Assembly: GCA_029747585.1 (NCBI GenBank)
Contig: JAPEVF010001129.1
Coordinates: 1 to 13,547 of the forward strand
Direction of reading: 5' to 3'
DNA length: 13,547 bases
From: Pleurotus djamor
Lineage: Eukaryota > Basidiomycota > Agaricomycetes > Agaricales > Pleurotaceae
Part shown: one piece after another, positions 1 through 8,416 of the stretch
Position numbering within the stretch: position 1 is the first letter of the stretch
Layout of the letters: each line of letters opens with the position of its first letter
Notes under the pieces: generated by a model
What the model was told of the DNA's origin: nothing
Seen by the model: the letters and a program-made list of their open reading frames with translations, nothing else
Database searches by the model: none
Translations under genes and position numbers: made by a program

Positions 1-1584
1 TTTGGTATCTTGCATGAACGTCGTATAAAGGTCTTGCGAACTGTGTGAGAGCTGAGAGAAATGAGTAGATGTGAGTGAGCTCTGACATTAATCGTGTCGG
101 GCTTAGACTCACGAAGTTCAGTCCGGCGCACAGAAGAATTCCTATACGATAGTTTAACGTTTGAGGATCGAGCGATCGTAGATTAGACTGAAACTCACCA
201 TATATCCAAAGACCCCAGTGCTCTTTCAGCATGGTCTTTAACGATCGGAAGAAAAGTTTCGTTGCTTGAGATGCAGGTAGGCCCTTCTTCCGAGTTCGAG
301 CGTACAAGACGCTTTCGGGAAGGAGAGCTCGGATGAAGGCAGCTAGCGTGCTTAACCCAGCTCCGACCCAAAATATTCTAACGGCAATCACGGTCACATT
401 CGAAGGCGGTATTGAAAAAGGTTCCAATGCTTACGTGCGCCATGATTGAGGAGTTTCCGGGACGAGAAAGAGGTTAACTACTGAGGCGATCAACTTTCAA
501 GTTGTGAGCTAACAGGACGAGTTCATTTCCTTCCTTTAACAACTCACATAGCCGCCTGAATAGGCAGTCAGCTGAGTGGCTGATAATAAAGATAAAGGAT
601 ATACCTGGGTACCCGACTAAAATACGTATGATGTTGGCATTAGACTTCGGAGGGCCTAAGGGGAGTACTCGCTCACTTTGCATGAATCCTGAATAGAGGC
701 CTCTGGAAATGACAGGCATATTCCTATAGTGCGCATGAAGAGAGTACTCGAAGTAGGTGATAGGTTTGACGTACTCCATAGAAGCTGCACTGGCTAAACC
801 CTAATCAAGCTACCTTTCAGCCGTTGAACGTCTAAAGGGAGGATACATCACTGACCCAGACACCACCCATTGCTTTGGAGACGTGAACATTAGAATAGGT
901 AGCGTCGGATGCACGGTGAAAATGCTTTACCAATCCCAAACATCGATCGAACACCCAGGAACCCAGAGAAAGTGGTTACGAATCCGGTAGCGACTTGTAA
1001 CGCTGCGAGGTAAGGTGATGACAAGAAACCCACATGATAGTAAGTAAAACTTCTGCCGAGAAGAATGAGGAACTTGCCTGCGATGATGACGAGGTCCAGA
1101 ATAAGTGGCCATTTACGACCAAACCGATCAGCGAGAAGGCCAAATATAGTCGCTCCAATGGGGCGTAAGAGGAGCGTTAGCGTGAGAGCGGTGGTCATTG
1201 CATGAGTACTACGGTTAAATTGGGCTTGCAACCTGACCACAGCATGTGAGAGACGGGGATTCAAATTGGGAGGGAAGGAAGGGCTTCTCGCTCTCACCTA
1301 AGAATTGTGAGCGAGACACAGAAGAAGTCATATGCTGTTGTGGCGTTCGATGAGTGGGTATGTCATCGCAAGAAGTTCAGTGTGTAGCTACCATCCGTGA
1401 ACCAGGCCTATCAACGTGTCAGTGCCAGTTACGACGCGAAAATATTCCGTTGACTGACAAACCACCCAGACCAAAACATAGCTTGTTGAAGCCATGTCAA
1501 CTCTCGAAGTGCACGAAGGGGATTGAGGGCGTCTCGACTTCCTTTATCTTTGGGAAGCCTAGGCAAATCGAAGGGGACTTTCAT
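1..1584 (-). CDS. JEN-type monocarboxylate transporter (MFS), copy A, 3' end outside window
   Basis: Predicted plasma-membrane proton-coupled carrier for lactate/pyruvate-type acids, related to yeast Jen1. Exons by hand: 1584-1459, 1407-1392, 1334-1298, 1232-1078, 1002-931, 872-856, 800-775, 723-677, 616-605, 555-548, 493-435, 377-199, 141-113, 51-1 (continues beyond the edge); together they read 278 open codons. Seen in the protein: LTLLLRPIGA, the MFS loop motif GLLADRFGRKW, RGLYSG, a GYL-containing helix start, FWVGAG and LLPES, and residues 260-272 fit the JEN signature NXX[S/T]HX[S/T]QDXXXT exactly (N260, S263, H264, S266, Q267, D268, T272). The ATG at 1584 is chosen because copy B starts at the same place, giving 42-residue first exons in both. 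Intron 4 has a GC donor. Unspliced it resembles a pseudogene; no frameshift or nonsense codon remains after splicing. Substrate is inferred from family only. Confidence 0.85.
548..616 (-). other. Two consecutive microexons (12 nt and 8 nt) in transporter copy A
   Basis: Exon 9 is 616-605 (TCGGGTACCCAG), between an acceptor ATTTTAG and a donor GTATAT. Exon 10 is 555-548 (GCGGCTAT), between TTCAG and GTGAGT. Spliced to their neighbours they encode I-G-Y-P-G-G-Y, the expected Q-x-GY-x-x-GYL transporter segment. Leaving out exon 10 breaks the frame; leaving out exon 9 deletes four residues. Confidence 0.8.
1003..1077 (-). other. GC-AG intron of transporter copy A
   Basis: Intron 4 of copy A begins with GCAAGT after GCAG and ends CTCGCAG. 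No GT donor nearby keeps the frame into the next exon (codons for L-Q-V-A-T-G-F). Copy B has an intron at the same position and phase with a GT donor (GTTTGT, 3991-3936). GC donors with otherwise strong consensus are the usual minor variant handled by the major spliceosome. Confidence 0.75.
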
Positions 1585-1980
1585 CACGGTGTGGGGATGC
1601 AATGCGAGCTGACACAAGGACCTTCGTCTTGAACTTGAGTCTTACGGTGCCTAAAGAATTCTGGCGAAGCTTGGGAACCAGAACCTACTCGCAGGCCGTT
1701 GTGTGTGGGAGGAGCTATATTGGCTATCGCGTTACGAAACTCATGACCATAGAAGCTCCAAATTTGAATGAGGAAGTCAGACGGCTAAGGAGAATGACAG
1801 TAAGCGGGAAGCTGGAGCATACCCTTCACGTATTATTTCCGGTGACGATAAAGGAACGTGTGGGACCATCGAAGGTGTTGCAGACATGATGGGGTTAAGG
1901 GAACCGCATATGGACTTGGACTTGATGAAACTTTCATTCTCTCTTGATCGTACAGGAGTTAGACAGGGGAAAGAGTATCG
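1585..1980. other. Spacer between transporter copies; presumed promoter of copy A
   Basis: This 396-bp stretch separates the stop of copy B from the start of copy A. I see no further exon. A CCAAT element on the minus strand (1719-1723) overlaps a TATAG, about 135 bp before the copy A start. Open frames on the plus strand here have no recognisable content. Confidence 0.4.
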
Positions 1981-4482
1981 TTACCCCGAATGCTCAACGT
2001 GTTCTTCATCGGCTTTACGCTCTGAACTTTCGTTCTGCTTCTCACAATGGTCAAGCACCATGCTTTCTTCGATAGCTGTCCTCCCGGCTATCAAATGTTT
2101 AGTTTGAGTGTGACGAATGGGTTTTGGCTGGCGCTCACATTCGAAACGGGAGGAGTGTTTCTCAGGCCCAAGGATGGCACATATAATGACCATCGCGCAG
2201 GAGGCGGCTGCCATGATAGCTTGGATAGTACCCTAAGTATCCTGTTAGCCCCAATGAGAGTAGTGAAAAGTCGCTGCGAACGTAGTCTGGCTGATCGACT
2301 CCGTCGACTTCCTTGCGAACCCTGAGTCCAACAGTGGCCTTGAAAATGTCAGAAGAACAGGATCAGGGAAATAGAAGTGTGAATACATACCACAATTTGA
2401 GCTGAAGCGCTGCTCGCCATGTTCCCCATTTGATGGACGGTACCAGGGAAAGCACCTCGAAATGCCGGAGGAGAGAGTTCATTCAGATGGATCGCTATCG
2501 AACCTAGGGTAAAGGAATGTTAAGCAACGAGATTGAGGTAGAGGAATGGAAAAGAGGTGTTACCCCAGGCAACATTGACGCCAGTCTAAAATCATTTAGC
2601 AGTCCGAGGAGAATACCATGACGAGATACAACACCTGAAAGAAGAAAGCTCCCGTAGAGAGAAGACCCCATGAGTCTGGCATGATCCAGCTGAAAGGAAT
2701 GCAATCAAGCGAAGTATAGACATCTCGAGTTCCAGCAGACGTACAGAGGGATAAAAGCTCCGGCCCATCTGCGATAATAAATGAGAAGGGGAATGAGATC
2801 GAACACGCTCGACTGTAAACGCACACACAAGCAAGAATGACCGTCAACCTCCGACCAAGGAATTGACTGAGGTATCCACCCAAAGCCCCGCCGATGAAGG
2901 CCCCGGATTCGCCTACGATGTTAGCCTGGTTTGCTAGATCAGAGGAAAATCCCTTGCTGATTTGCATGAACGTCGTGTATAGGTCTTGTGAGCTGTGTGC
3001 GAGCTGGATAGCGATAAATGGGCGTTTAGATCCTGGATGGAGGTACCTAACTTACGAACTGGAGCCCGGTGATGAAGACAATCGCTTGAGTGGTTTAAGT
3101 GGCCTTATCCGCGAAAGATGGATATGATATCTACCATAGACCCATAGCCCCCAATATTGGCGAAGCATGGTCCAGAATGCTTTGGAAAACGCTCTAGCTC
3201 TGTGACGTGCGCCAATATTTTGCTTGTTGAGATTTCGACGCGAGCGTATGAATGCGGGGCTTTCAGGCAAGAGGGACCTGATAAATGCGGCGAGGACACT
3301 TATTCCCGTTCCAACCCAAAACATACTGGGGAGGAAAAATTCAATATGAGCCGTAGGAAGAAGACAGTCACATACGAGCGCCAGCTGGACGGCGTATTCG
3401 GAACGAGGAAGATGTTGATTAAGGAACCAAAAAGCTGCGGTAGAAGGTCGTAAGAGGTGGTATCATGCAGATGATGGATGCACCAACGTAACCACCTGGT
3501 GGAAGGATGGCGTCACATTCAAGTTACGAGTTGACTGAGGGTTACTCACTTGGATACGCGGCTAGGAGAGAGATTTAGAGGGTGACAATGACCGAAACCC
3601 AAACTGTCTGACCTTGAAGGAGGCCGGAGTATAAACCTCGGGATGACGGTGGCATGTTTCTTTGTAAGAAAAAAGAGATAAAAAATCGGACTGAGCGGCG
3701 ACGACTTTATCTCACTCGAATGCAGTCGTCCCAGCAAGACCCTACATGTGGGTTTAACACAAGATTAGGCACTGTGGAAACGCATATTACCCACACGCCG
3801 CCCATTGCTAATTCGTCGAGTTAGCCACATAAAAGGGAACAGGTTGTAGGAGCCGTCATTTACCTACACCGTAGAGTGATCTCACAGCGAGGAATCCCGA
3901 AAAGTGAGTCAGAAAGCTAGTGATGACTTGTAAGCCTTCAATGGAACCATTTGATTAGGACCTGTCAAGACGTGAAATAGCGAAGACAAACTGGCGATTA
4001 AAAGGAGGACAGAGACTAAAGGCCATTTCCTTCCGAAACGGTCAGAAAGAATGCCAAAGATGAACGCCCCAACGGGACGGAGTAGTAAAGTCAGAGTAAT
4101 GGTTGTGGTAAGCGCATGGGTGCTTTGATTGAATTGTTCTTGAAGTCTGGAAGTCCTTAAGGTACGACGCTGGGGATGCGAGCGAATGATGTTTACCGCA
4201 AGATGGTGAGAGAGACGCAGAAGAAATCAAACGCTAGAAATGCGTTGACGAACTGGGGTCAGAGATGCTGCGAGGAGCGTACAATCAGCGAACCACGCCT
4301 GTGAGAAACATTCAGTAGGCTAATTAGAGTGGAGAACAGGTAGAAAGATGACTTACGAACCAACCAGACCAGAAAATGGCCTGTTGCGACCAACTGAGGG
4401 CGGTGATGGCACGAATGGGGTTCAAAGTATAATCTGAACCTCCTCGAGTGGGTGGCTTGGGCAATTCAATAGGGAACCTCAT
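1981..4482 (-). CDS. JEN-type monocarboxylate transporter (MFS), copy B, complete
   Basis: Predicted plasma-membrane carboxylic-acid/proton symporter of the Jen1 type, 498 residues. Exons: 4482-4357, 4298-4283, 4233-4197, 4146-3992, 3935-3864, 3807-3791, 3741-3716, 3659-3613, 3561-3550, 3495-3488, 3434-3376, 3325-3135, 3084-3056, 3003-2825, 2768-2745, 2689-2635, 2585-2564, 2503-2391, 2338-2282, 2232-1981 (1497 coding nt, 19 introns of 49-60 nt). Seen: LLLRPVGA, MFS loop motif GILSDRFGRKW (91-101), GGVWGLAG, RGLYSG, FWVGTG, LLPES, second-half loop GGYLSQFLGRRLT, HLNELSPPAFRGAFPG, MGNMASSASAQI, ILGPEKHSSRFE and a polar, charged tail. The JEN signature (264-276) reads QFLAHSSQDLYTT: the first Asn is Gln and the Ser/Thr is Ala, unlike copy A. 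The length fits the family. The start matches copy A. Paralog conservation supports the first 13 introns; the last six rest on family pattern. Confidence 0.87.
3488..3561 (-). other. Two consecutive microexons (12 nt and 8 nt) in transporter copy B
   Basis: Exon 9 is 3561-3550 (CCGCGTATCCAA), after CTCCTAG and before GTGAGTAAC. Exon 10 is 3495-3488 (GTGGTTAC), after CCACCAG and before GTTGGT. They encode A-A-Y-P-S-G-Y and fall at the same place and phase as the pair in copy A. Removing the 8-nt exon puts the next exon (CTT TTT GGT...) in the wrong frame, so it is needed for an intact protein. Confidence 0.78.
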
Positions 4483-4523
4483 GAGAGTGGGTCTTCGCTG
4501 GGAAAATGTGCCATTGGTATTGG
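4479..4523 (-). promoter_or_regulatory. Possible 11-codon upstream ORF overlapping the copy B start, with two CCAAT motifs
   Basis: On the minus strand an ATG at 4514 opens 11 sense codons and ends in TGA at 4481-4479, overlapping the main ATG (4482-4480) as ATGA. Two CCAAT motifs (4523-4519 and 4517-4513) sit directly upstream or over it. If transcription starts above 4514, translation of copy B could depend on re-initiation or leaky scanning. If it starts below, the ORF is irrelevant. The transcript start is unknown. Confidence 0.3.
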
Positions 4524-5251
4524 TTTTAAGAAGTTCTGAGCAAGTTTCGTAATGCTGAACCTAAGGATAGGTGCGAAGGGACACGGAGGACCGAAGCCCT
4601 AAGAGTTCTCATCAAATCTATGATGATGGCTCACGCGAAGGGTCATCAGGCTTTCAGTATTGTGTAGAATTGGAGAAAACGGCTCCGCTAACGCATGCGA
4701 CGAGGAGGTGCCATATATTCGGGTTACAACATGGTTGGTTGAAGATTGGTTGAAGAAATAAAGTGATCGGTCTACTAGCGCCCATGGTGACCCTGGTCAT
4801 GGCCTTGATCGATGATCCCAACTCACTTCGAGGTTGACCGTGACTCAAACTATCCCTTGGATATCTTTACTCAAAAACGGGACCCAAAACCGAGTCTTAT
4901 CGAATTCGAAGGACTAATACTCTACGATGAGCTTTCGACGGTCCTTGGCAAACAGTCAGTTTTGATCTATGACCTCACCGGAATATTCCTCAGAATTTGG
5001 CTATGCCTCGTCCCACCGTACATTATCCCACCCCGGATTCGCTAAAAGTGTGTAATTTGTAGATGAGCTGACTTATTGCACAAAGCGACACACTAGGAAA
5101 GGTCGTGTCCTGCACACGCAACCATGCGGGAGCCACCTGGTTCGGAGACATTGCTACCAGCTGGCTCAGCCCGGTATGAGAGCCTCGTGCCTTCAGGCTC
5201 TTTATTCCTCTTGCATTTGACTCTCTTTGCTTTGGCCGGACCAAAGGCATG
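4524..5251. other. Intergenic stretch without recognisable gene
   Basis: Lies between the divergent start of transporter copy B and the plus-strand unknown gene. Open frames here (for example 4812-5045 plus and 5023-5383 minus) lack recognisable motifs and show no convincing flanking splice sites. It probably holds the upstream regions of both neighbours. Confidence 0.4.
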
Positions 5252-5259
5252 TATATAAG
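5252..5259 (+). promoter_or_regulatory. TATA box candidate of the unknown gene
   Basis: TATATAAG lies 189 bp before the preferred ATG (5441) and 102 bp before an in-frame earlier ATG (5354). A pyrimidine-rich tract (about 5391-5433), typical of fungal leaders, follows before 5441. Confidence 0.4.
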
Positions 5260-5440
5260 GTAGGTCATTGACTGTTCTCGCTTTGGCACAGTAACCCATC
5301 TCCTGTGGCTCAGGTGCCCACTGTGGGCCACTACCACAACTCGACCAGTACAAATGGCCCGCGCTCAGAATGAAGGTGGCCACATCGACCTATCCCTCTA
5401 TTCATTCTCTCGTTCTTTGCGCTCCTTACTTTCGAGAACG

Positions 5441-6374
5441 ATGGATCACCTGAAGAAGCTTTTCAAGAAGTGAGTACTCCAACCGGTTACTTTGACGCCC
5501 AACATTGAACCTGGTCGTCCTAGGGACTCTCTGGAAGAGAAGGGAACATCTCGAAGAAAGGTGGTACGCCGTTCGCGCTCGTTGCCACTCGGTCATCAAG
5601 TTGAGGACGAGCCGCGAAAGGCAACCTACCGAGGCAGAGGGCCTCTGCGCGTCTCAAGGATCCATCACGTAGAGCCCGAGGACCGATCTCTCCCGAATGG
5701 ATACCTAGGAGTCCCCATACTCGATATCTCCAAGGTTACCTGCGATGAGGCTGCCAAGGAATGGCTGAATCGCAAGAAGGTCGAACGGGAAATCCGACAT
5801 CCACAAACACAGAAACCCTTGTCTTCCTCCTTGCCTCGACAGCGTCGCCATAATCACCATCACCCCGAGCACAACTTGAGAGAATTTACGCGTCTGGCCA
5901 AAGAAGATTTCGCCCAGCTTTTTGCCGCCGATGATTCCGACTCGTACACGACTATGTCCTCTCAAACGGACGTCGACGAGGTATCTTTCTTCAAAGATAA
6001 AGTTCGCTCTGATCTTCAAATATGGTACGATCAATCGTATGCTCAGCCGGCCAACCGCCCCCTCCGAGGCAAGTCAATCCACCTCGTATCTGAAGCCTCA
6101 GGTCAGGCAGGGTCCTTCGCGCCACGCCGAGGTTCAGAGAGCCAACCGACACCCTAGGCAAGTCCCTCTTCGAGGCGAGCTGGGCTCACTACCGAAAGGT
6201 GTCTCTGGAACGCGCCCGGTCGCTAGCAACAAACCTTTGCCACAATTGCCGGCCAATCTCCTCAGCGCTCGATGCGCTACTGCCTCTCCTCAGCCCACTC
6301 GGTATCAACGCCCGAAACAAGGGCAGAAGGTTGTTTATTCAGCCACCGGACAATGTCCTCCTGGTTGGTTCTGA
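5441..6374 (+). CDS. Hypothetical protein, basic, probably three exons
   Basis: Family not recognised. Exon 1 is 5441-5469 (begins MDHLKKLFKK), then a 54-nt intron 5470-5523 (GTGAGT...CCTAG), then exon 2 from 5524. Exon 2 stays open to a TAG at 6155-6157. A second intron (6086-6131 or 6086-6137, donor GTATCT) would instead join a C-terminal exon ending at 6374, giving about 277 residues; the coding-like PLPQLP and YQRPKQGQK in that exon favour this, but the splice is uncertain. The protein is rich in Arg/Lys and His, with basic runs near the N terminus, a KEWLNRKKVEREIRH stretch and an acidic patch (DDSDSYTTMSSQTD). No membrane segment or signal peptide is visible, so it looks soluble and partly disordered. 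An earlier in-frame ATG at 5354 would add 29 residues; 5441 is preferred because it has A at -3 and G at +4. Confidence 0.55.
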
Positions 6375-6738
6375 TCGCATCATGCGACGTCCACTCCGTC
6401 CGTAGCCCCCATCGACTTCCCAGTACTTGTAAAGCCATACTTGTATTATTATGTGTATGATATCTATGGACGTAATATGGGTAGTGAGTTTGTATGATAT
6501 GAATCGACTAATAATGTACTACCTATTTCAATATTACTTATGCTATATCCGTATTCATCGTCGTCATGCGTGGTTATATTGGGCGCGGGGAGGCGGCTTA
6601 CACATTGTCATGTACAGTCAGCCTGCGGTCAGCGGACTCGGGACGCCAGCGTGGATGGTGTGGCACAGATAACCTATAAAAAGCGACCCACCTTCGCCAC
6701 GATAACTTCATTCCTTTCCCATACGACTACTCACGAGA
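6375..6738. other. Intergenic region before the EthD-like cluster
   Basis: AT-rich 3' flank of the unknown gene (about 6425-6545) followed by the promoter of the next gene. I see no additional gene here. Confidence 0.4.
6675..6682 (+). promoter_or_regulatory. TATA box of EthD-like gene 1
   Basis: TATAAAAA lies 64 bp before the ATG at 6739. TATA-like elements occur at nearly the same distance before EthD-like genes 2 and 3. Confidence 0.6.
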
Positions 6739-7489
6739 ATGTCTGCCCCAGGTCTATTATTTGTGTACGGAGAGCCAGGGCAGCATGTCACTGAAGACGA
6801 GTTCAATGGTGGGACCTTCCTGACACCTTGTTGGACCTAGCTGATGGTGATCCATAGATTGGTACGACGGAGAGCACGTCCCTGCTCGCGCAGTCGTACC
6901 CGGCTTTCAGACCTTGAGACGCTACAAAGCGGCGGATGGAGCGAAGCCCACTTACCTCGCTCTATACGACTTAACATCTCCCGATGTCGTCAAGTCCGAA
7001 GCATACACCAAACTACCCGCTGCAGCATCGGACAACGAGCGCAAGATCATCTCCAATCTCCCCCTTCTCAACCGCCGTGTCTACTCGCTGATCTCGTCCA
7101 AGCTTGGAGAGTCGGCTAAATCGAGCGAAATTCCAGCGAAATTTGCGTTTATGGTTTTGGTTCAGGTTACCGATGAGAGTGAAGAGGAGTTCAATCGGTG
7201 GTACGAGGAAGAGCACATCCCTCTCCTATCAAAGTCTCCTGGATATATCAGGGGTCGCCGATTCAAGTTGGTCAGCGAAGGAGAGTTGGCTGGGAAGCCA
7301 GAGAAGATGGTGGAACCTGGGCTGAAGTACTTGGCTATACACGAGATCTCAAGCCTAGAGGTTAGGGAGACCGCTGAGTGGATTAAAGCGACTGATACAC
7401 CTTGGAGAACCGAAGTCATGAAAGGCGTCCTTGGGCGGGAGAGTAGGATCTTTGAGTTATACAGCGACTTCCCCAGTAGTGCAGTCTAA
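6739..7489 (+). CDS. EthD-like two-domain dimeric alpha/beta-barrel protein 1
   Basis: Exons 6739-6808 and 6858-7489 encode 233 residues. The 49-nt phase-1 intron (GTGGGA...CATAG) splits the Asp codon of DWYD. The protein is an internal duplication of a ferredoxin-like module. The N half has FNDWYDGEHVP (His30), then PGFQTLRRYKA and YLALYDL. The C half has FNRWYEEEHIP (His143), then SPGYIRGRRFKLV and LKYLAIHE. The W-Y-x-x-x-H plus PG(x)nR-R/Y pattern and the alternating beta-strands resemble EthD/dimeric alpha-beta barrel proteins, which are small enzymes or chaperones of degradative and secondary pathways. The exact reaction is unknown. No signal peptide or membrane segment is visible, so it is probably cytosolic. 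It is the only plus-strand copy and converges on copy 2 with 64 bp between stops. The frame and start agree with three paralogs. Confidence 0.85.
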
Positions 7490-7553
7490 TCAGCATTGTA
7501 AGGGTGTATTTATGTCATCTGATACTTGATTCTGACTCCAATTCGATGCTATT

Positions 7554-8311
7554 CTAAATAGTATGCTTGGGGAAGTCCCTGTACAGCTTAAAGACCCGTC
7601 GCTCCATGCTGTCGCCAATATCTTCATGGATTTCGAGTCCTCGAGGGGTCTTAACCGTATCATTGAGTGCCGATAAGTGCTCAATGCTTGACACCTCGTG
7701 GATAACGAGGTACTTTAGAGCTTTGGTCGTCACGTTCGGATTCGGATTTCCCGCTGTCTCGTGAGGCCCAACGATTACTTCGTATACCCTCCCCCGAACC
7801 CAGCCTGGCGTCCTAGCAACTGCGTCCATGTGCTCTTCTTCGTACCAGCTCAAGAATTCGGCTTCTTTGGCTGCGGATGGTTGCACCAACCCAAACAGAA
7901 TGAAGTTACTTCGGGATGTTAGGGGGGTATCAGGAGATGATCGCGAAAGTTTGAGAGTCGCGATCCGAATATTCAACATGGAGGCATTGGCGGTCACAAA
8001 TTTTTGAGCCTCTGATGGGACGATTTTCTTGAGGTCTTTGCTTTGCAGGACGCCGGGGGACGTGAGATCGTAGAGGGTAGCCCAAGATGGTTTCTTCTCA
8101 TCTGCAGCTCTAAACCTGGCGGCCGACAACACGCCAGGCTCGGTGAATATGTCTGGGATGTGGGTATTGTCGTACCAATCTGCAGAATAAACTCATGAGA
8201 TGCGACGTGTACACTAGTCTAATAGGGCGACCTACCATTGAATTGGTCCTCTGTGACGAGATCGCCAGGTTCCCCGAAGACGAGTGCGATGTACGAAGGA
8301 GACTGGGGCAT
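7554..8311 (-). CDS. EthD-like two-domain protein 2
   Basis: Exons 8311-8236 and 8179-7554 encode 233 residues; the 56-nt intron (GTAGGT...CTGCAG) is at the same phase-1 site as in the paralogs. N half: FGEPGDLVTEDQFN, DWYDNTHIP (His32), PGVLSAARFRA, ATLYDL. C half: FLSWYEEEHMDAVARTPGW (His142), RGRVYEV, LKYLVIHE. Closest in this window to copy 4, with which it shares a 76-nt first exon, ETAGNPNP, TKALKYL and TPRGLE. That suggests a recent duplication of these two. Soluble, no targeting signal seen. Function as for copy 1: family fold only, reaction unknown. Only 105 bp separate its start from the stop of copy 3. Confidence 0.85.
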
Positions 8312-8368
8312 ATGAGATGTGGGCTTGTCTGTGGTGAGATGTTCAGGCTGTAGATGTCTTCAAAGTTC

Positions 8369-8376
8369 ATATATAG
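8369..8376 (-). promoter_or_regulatory. TATA box of EthD-like gene 2
   Basis: TATATATG on the minus strand lies about 58 bp before the ATG at 8311, within the short spacer after copy 3. Confidence 0.55.
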
Positions 8377-8416
8377 GCAGCGATCATATAAGCCGAGCCT
8401 TACGGCATATAATGTG

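Noticed and set aside
3496..3612. A single 117-nt intron in copy B between exons 8 and 10
   Set aside because: It is twice the length of its neighbours and contains a 12-nt exon with good splice sites that restores the family segment; copy A has the same arrangement.
1..4482. Frameshifted or decayed transporter pseudogenes
   Set aside because: Every apparent break coincides with a short GT-AG (once GC-AG) intron, and splicing gives unbroken frames with matching exon sizes in both copies.
4571..5045. Possible small genes on the plus strand
   Set aside because: Short open frames with no motif, no convincing splice sites and no family resemblance.
5705..6034. Minus-strand open frame of 109 codons
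   Set aside because: Mirror of the plus-strand exon of the unknown gene; no recognisable content.
6069..6174. GC-AG intron in the unknown gene starting at GCAAGT (6069)
   Set aside because: Donor looks good, but no nearby acceptor brings the downstream coding-like frame into phase; the GT donor at 6086 does.
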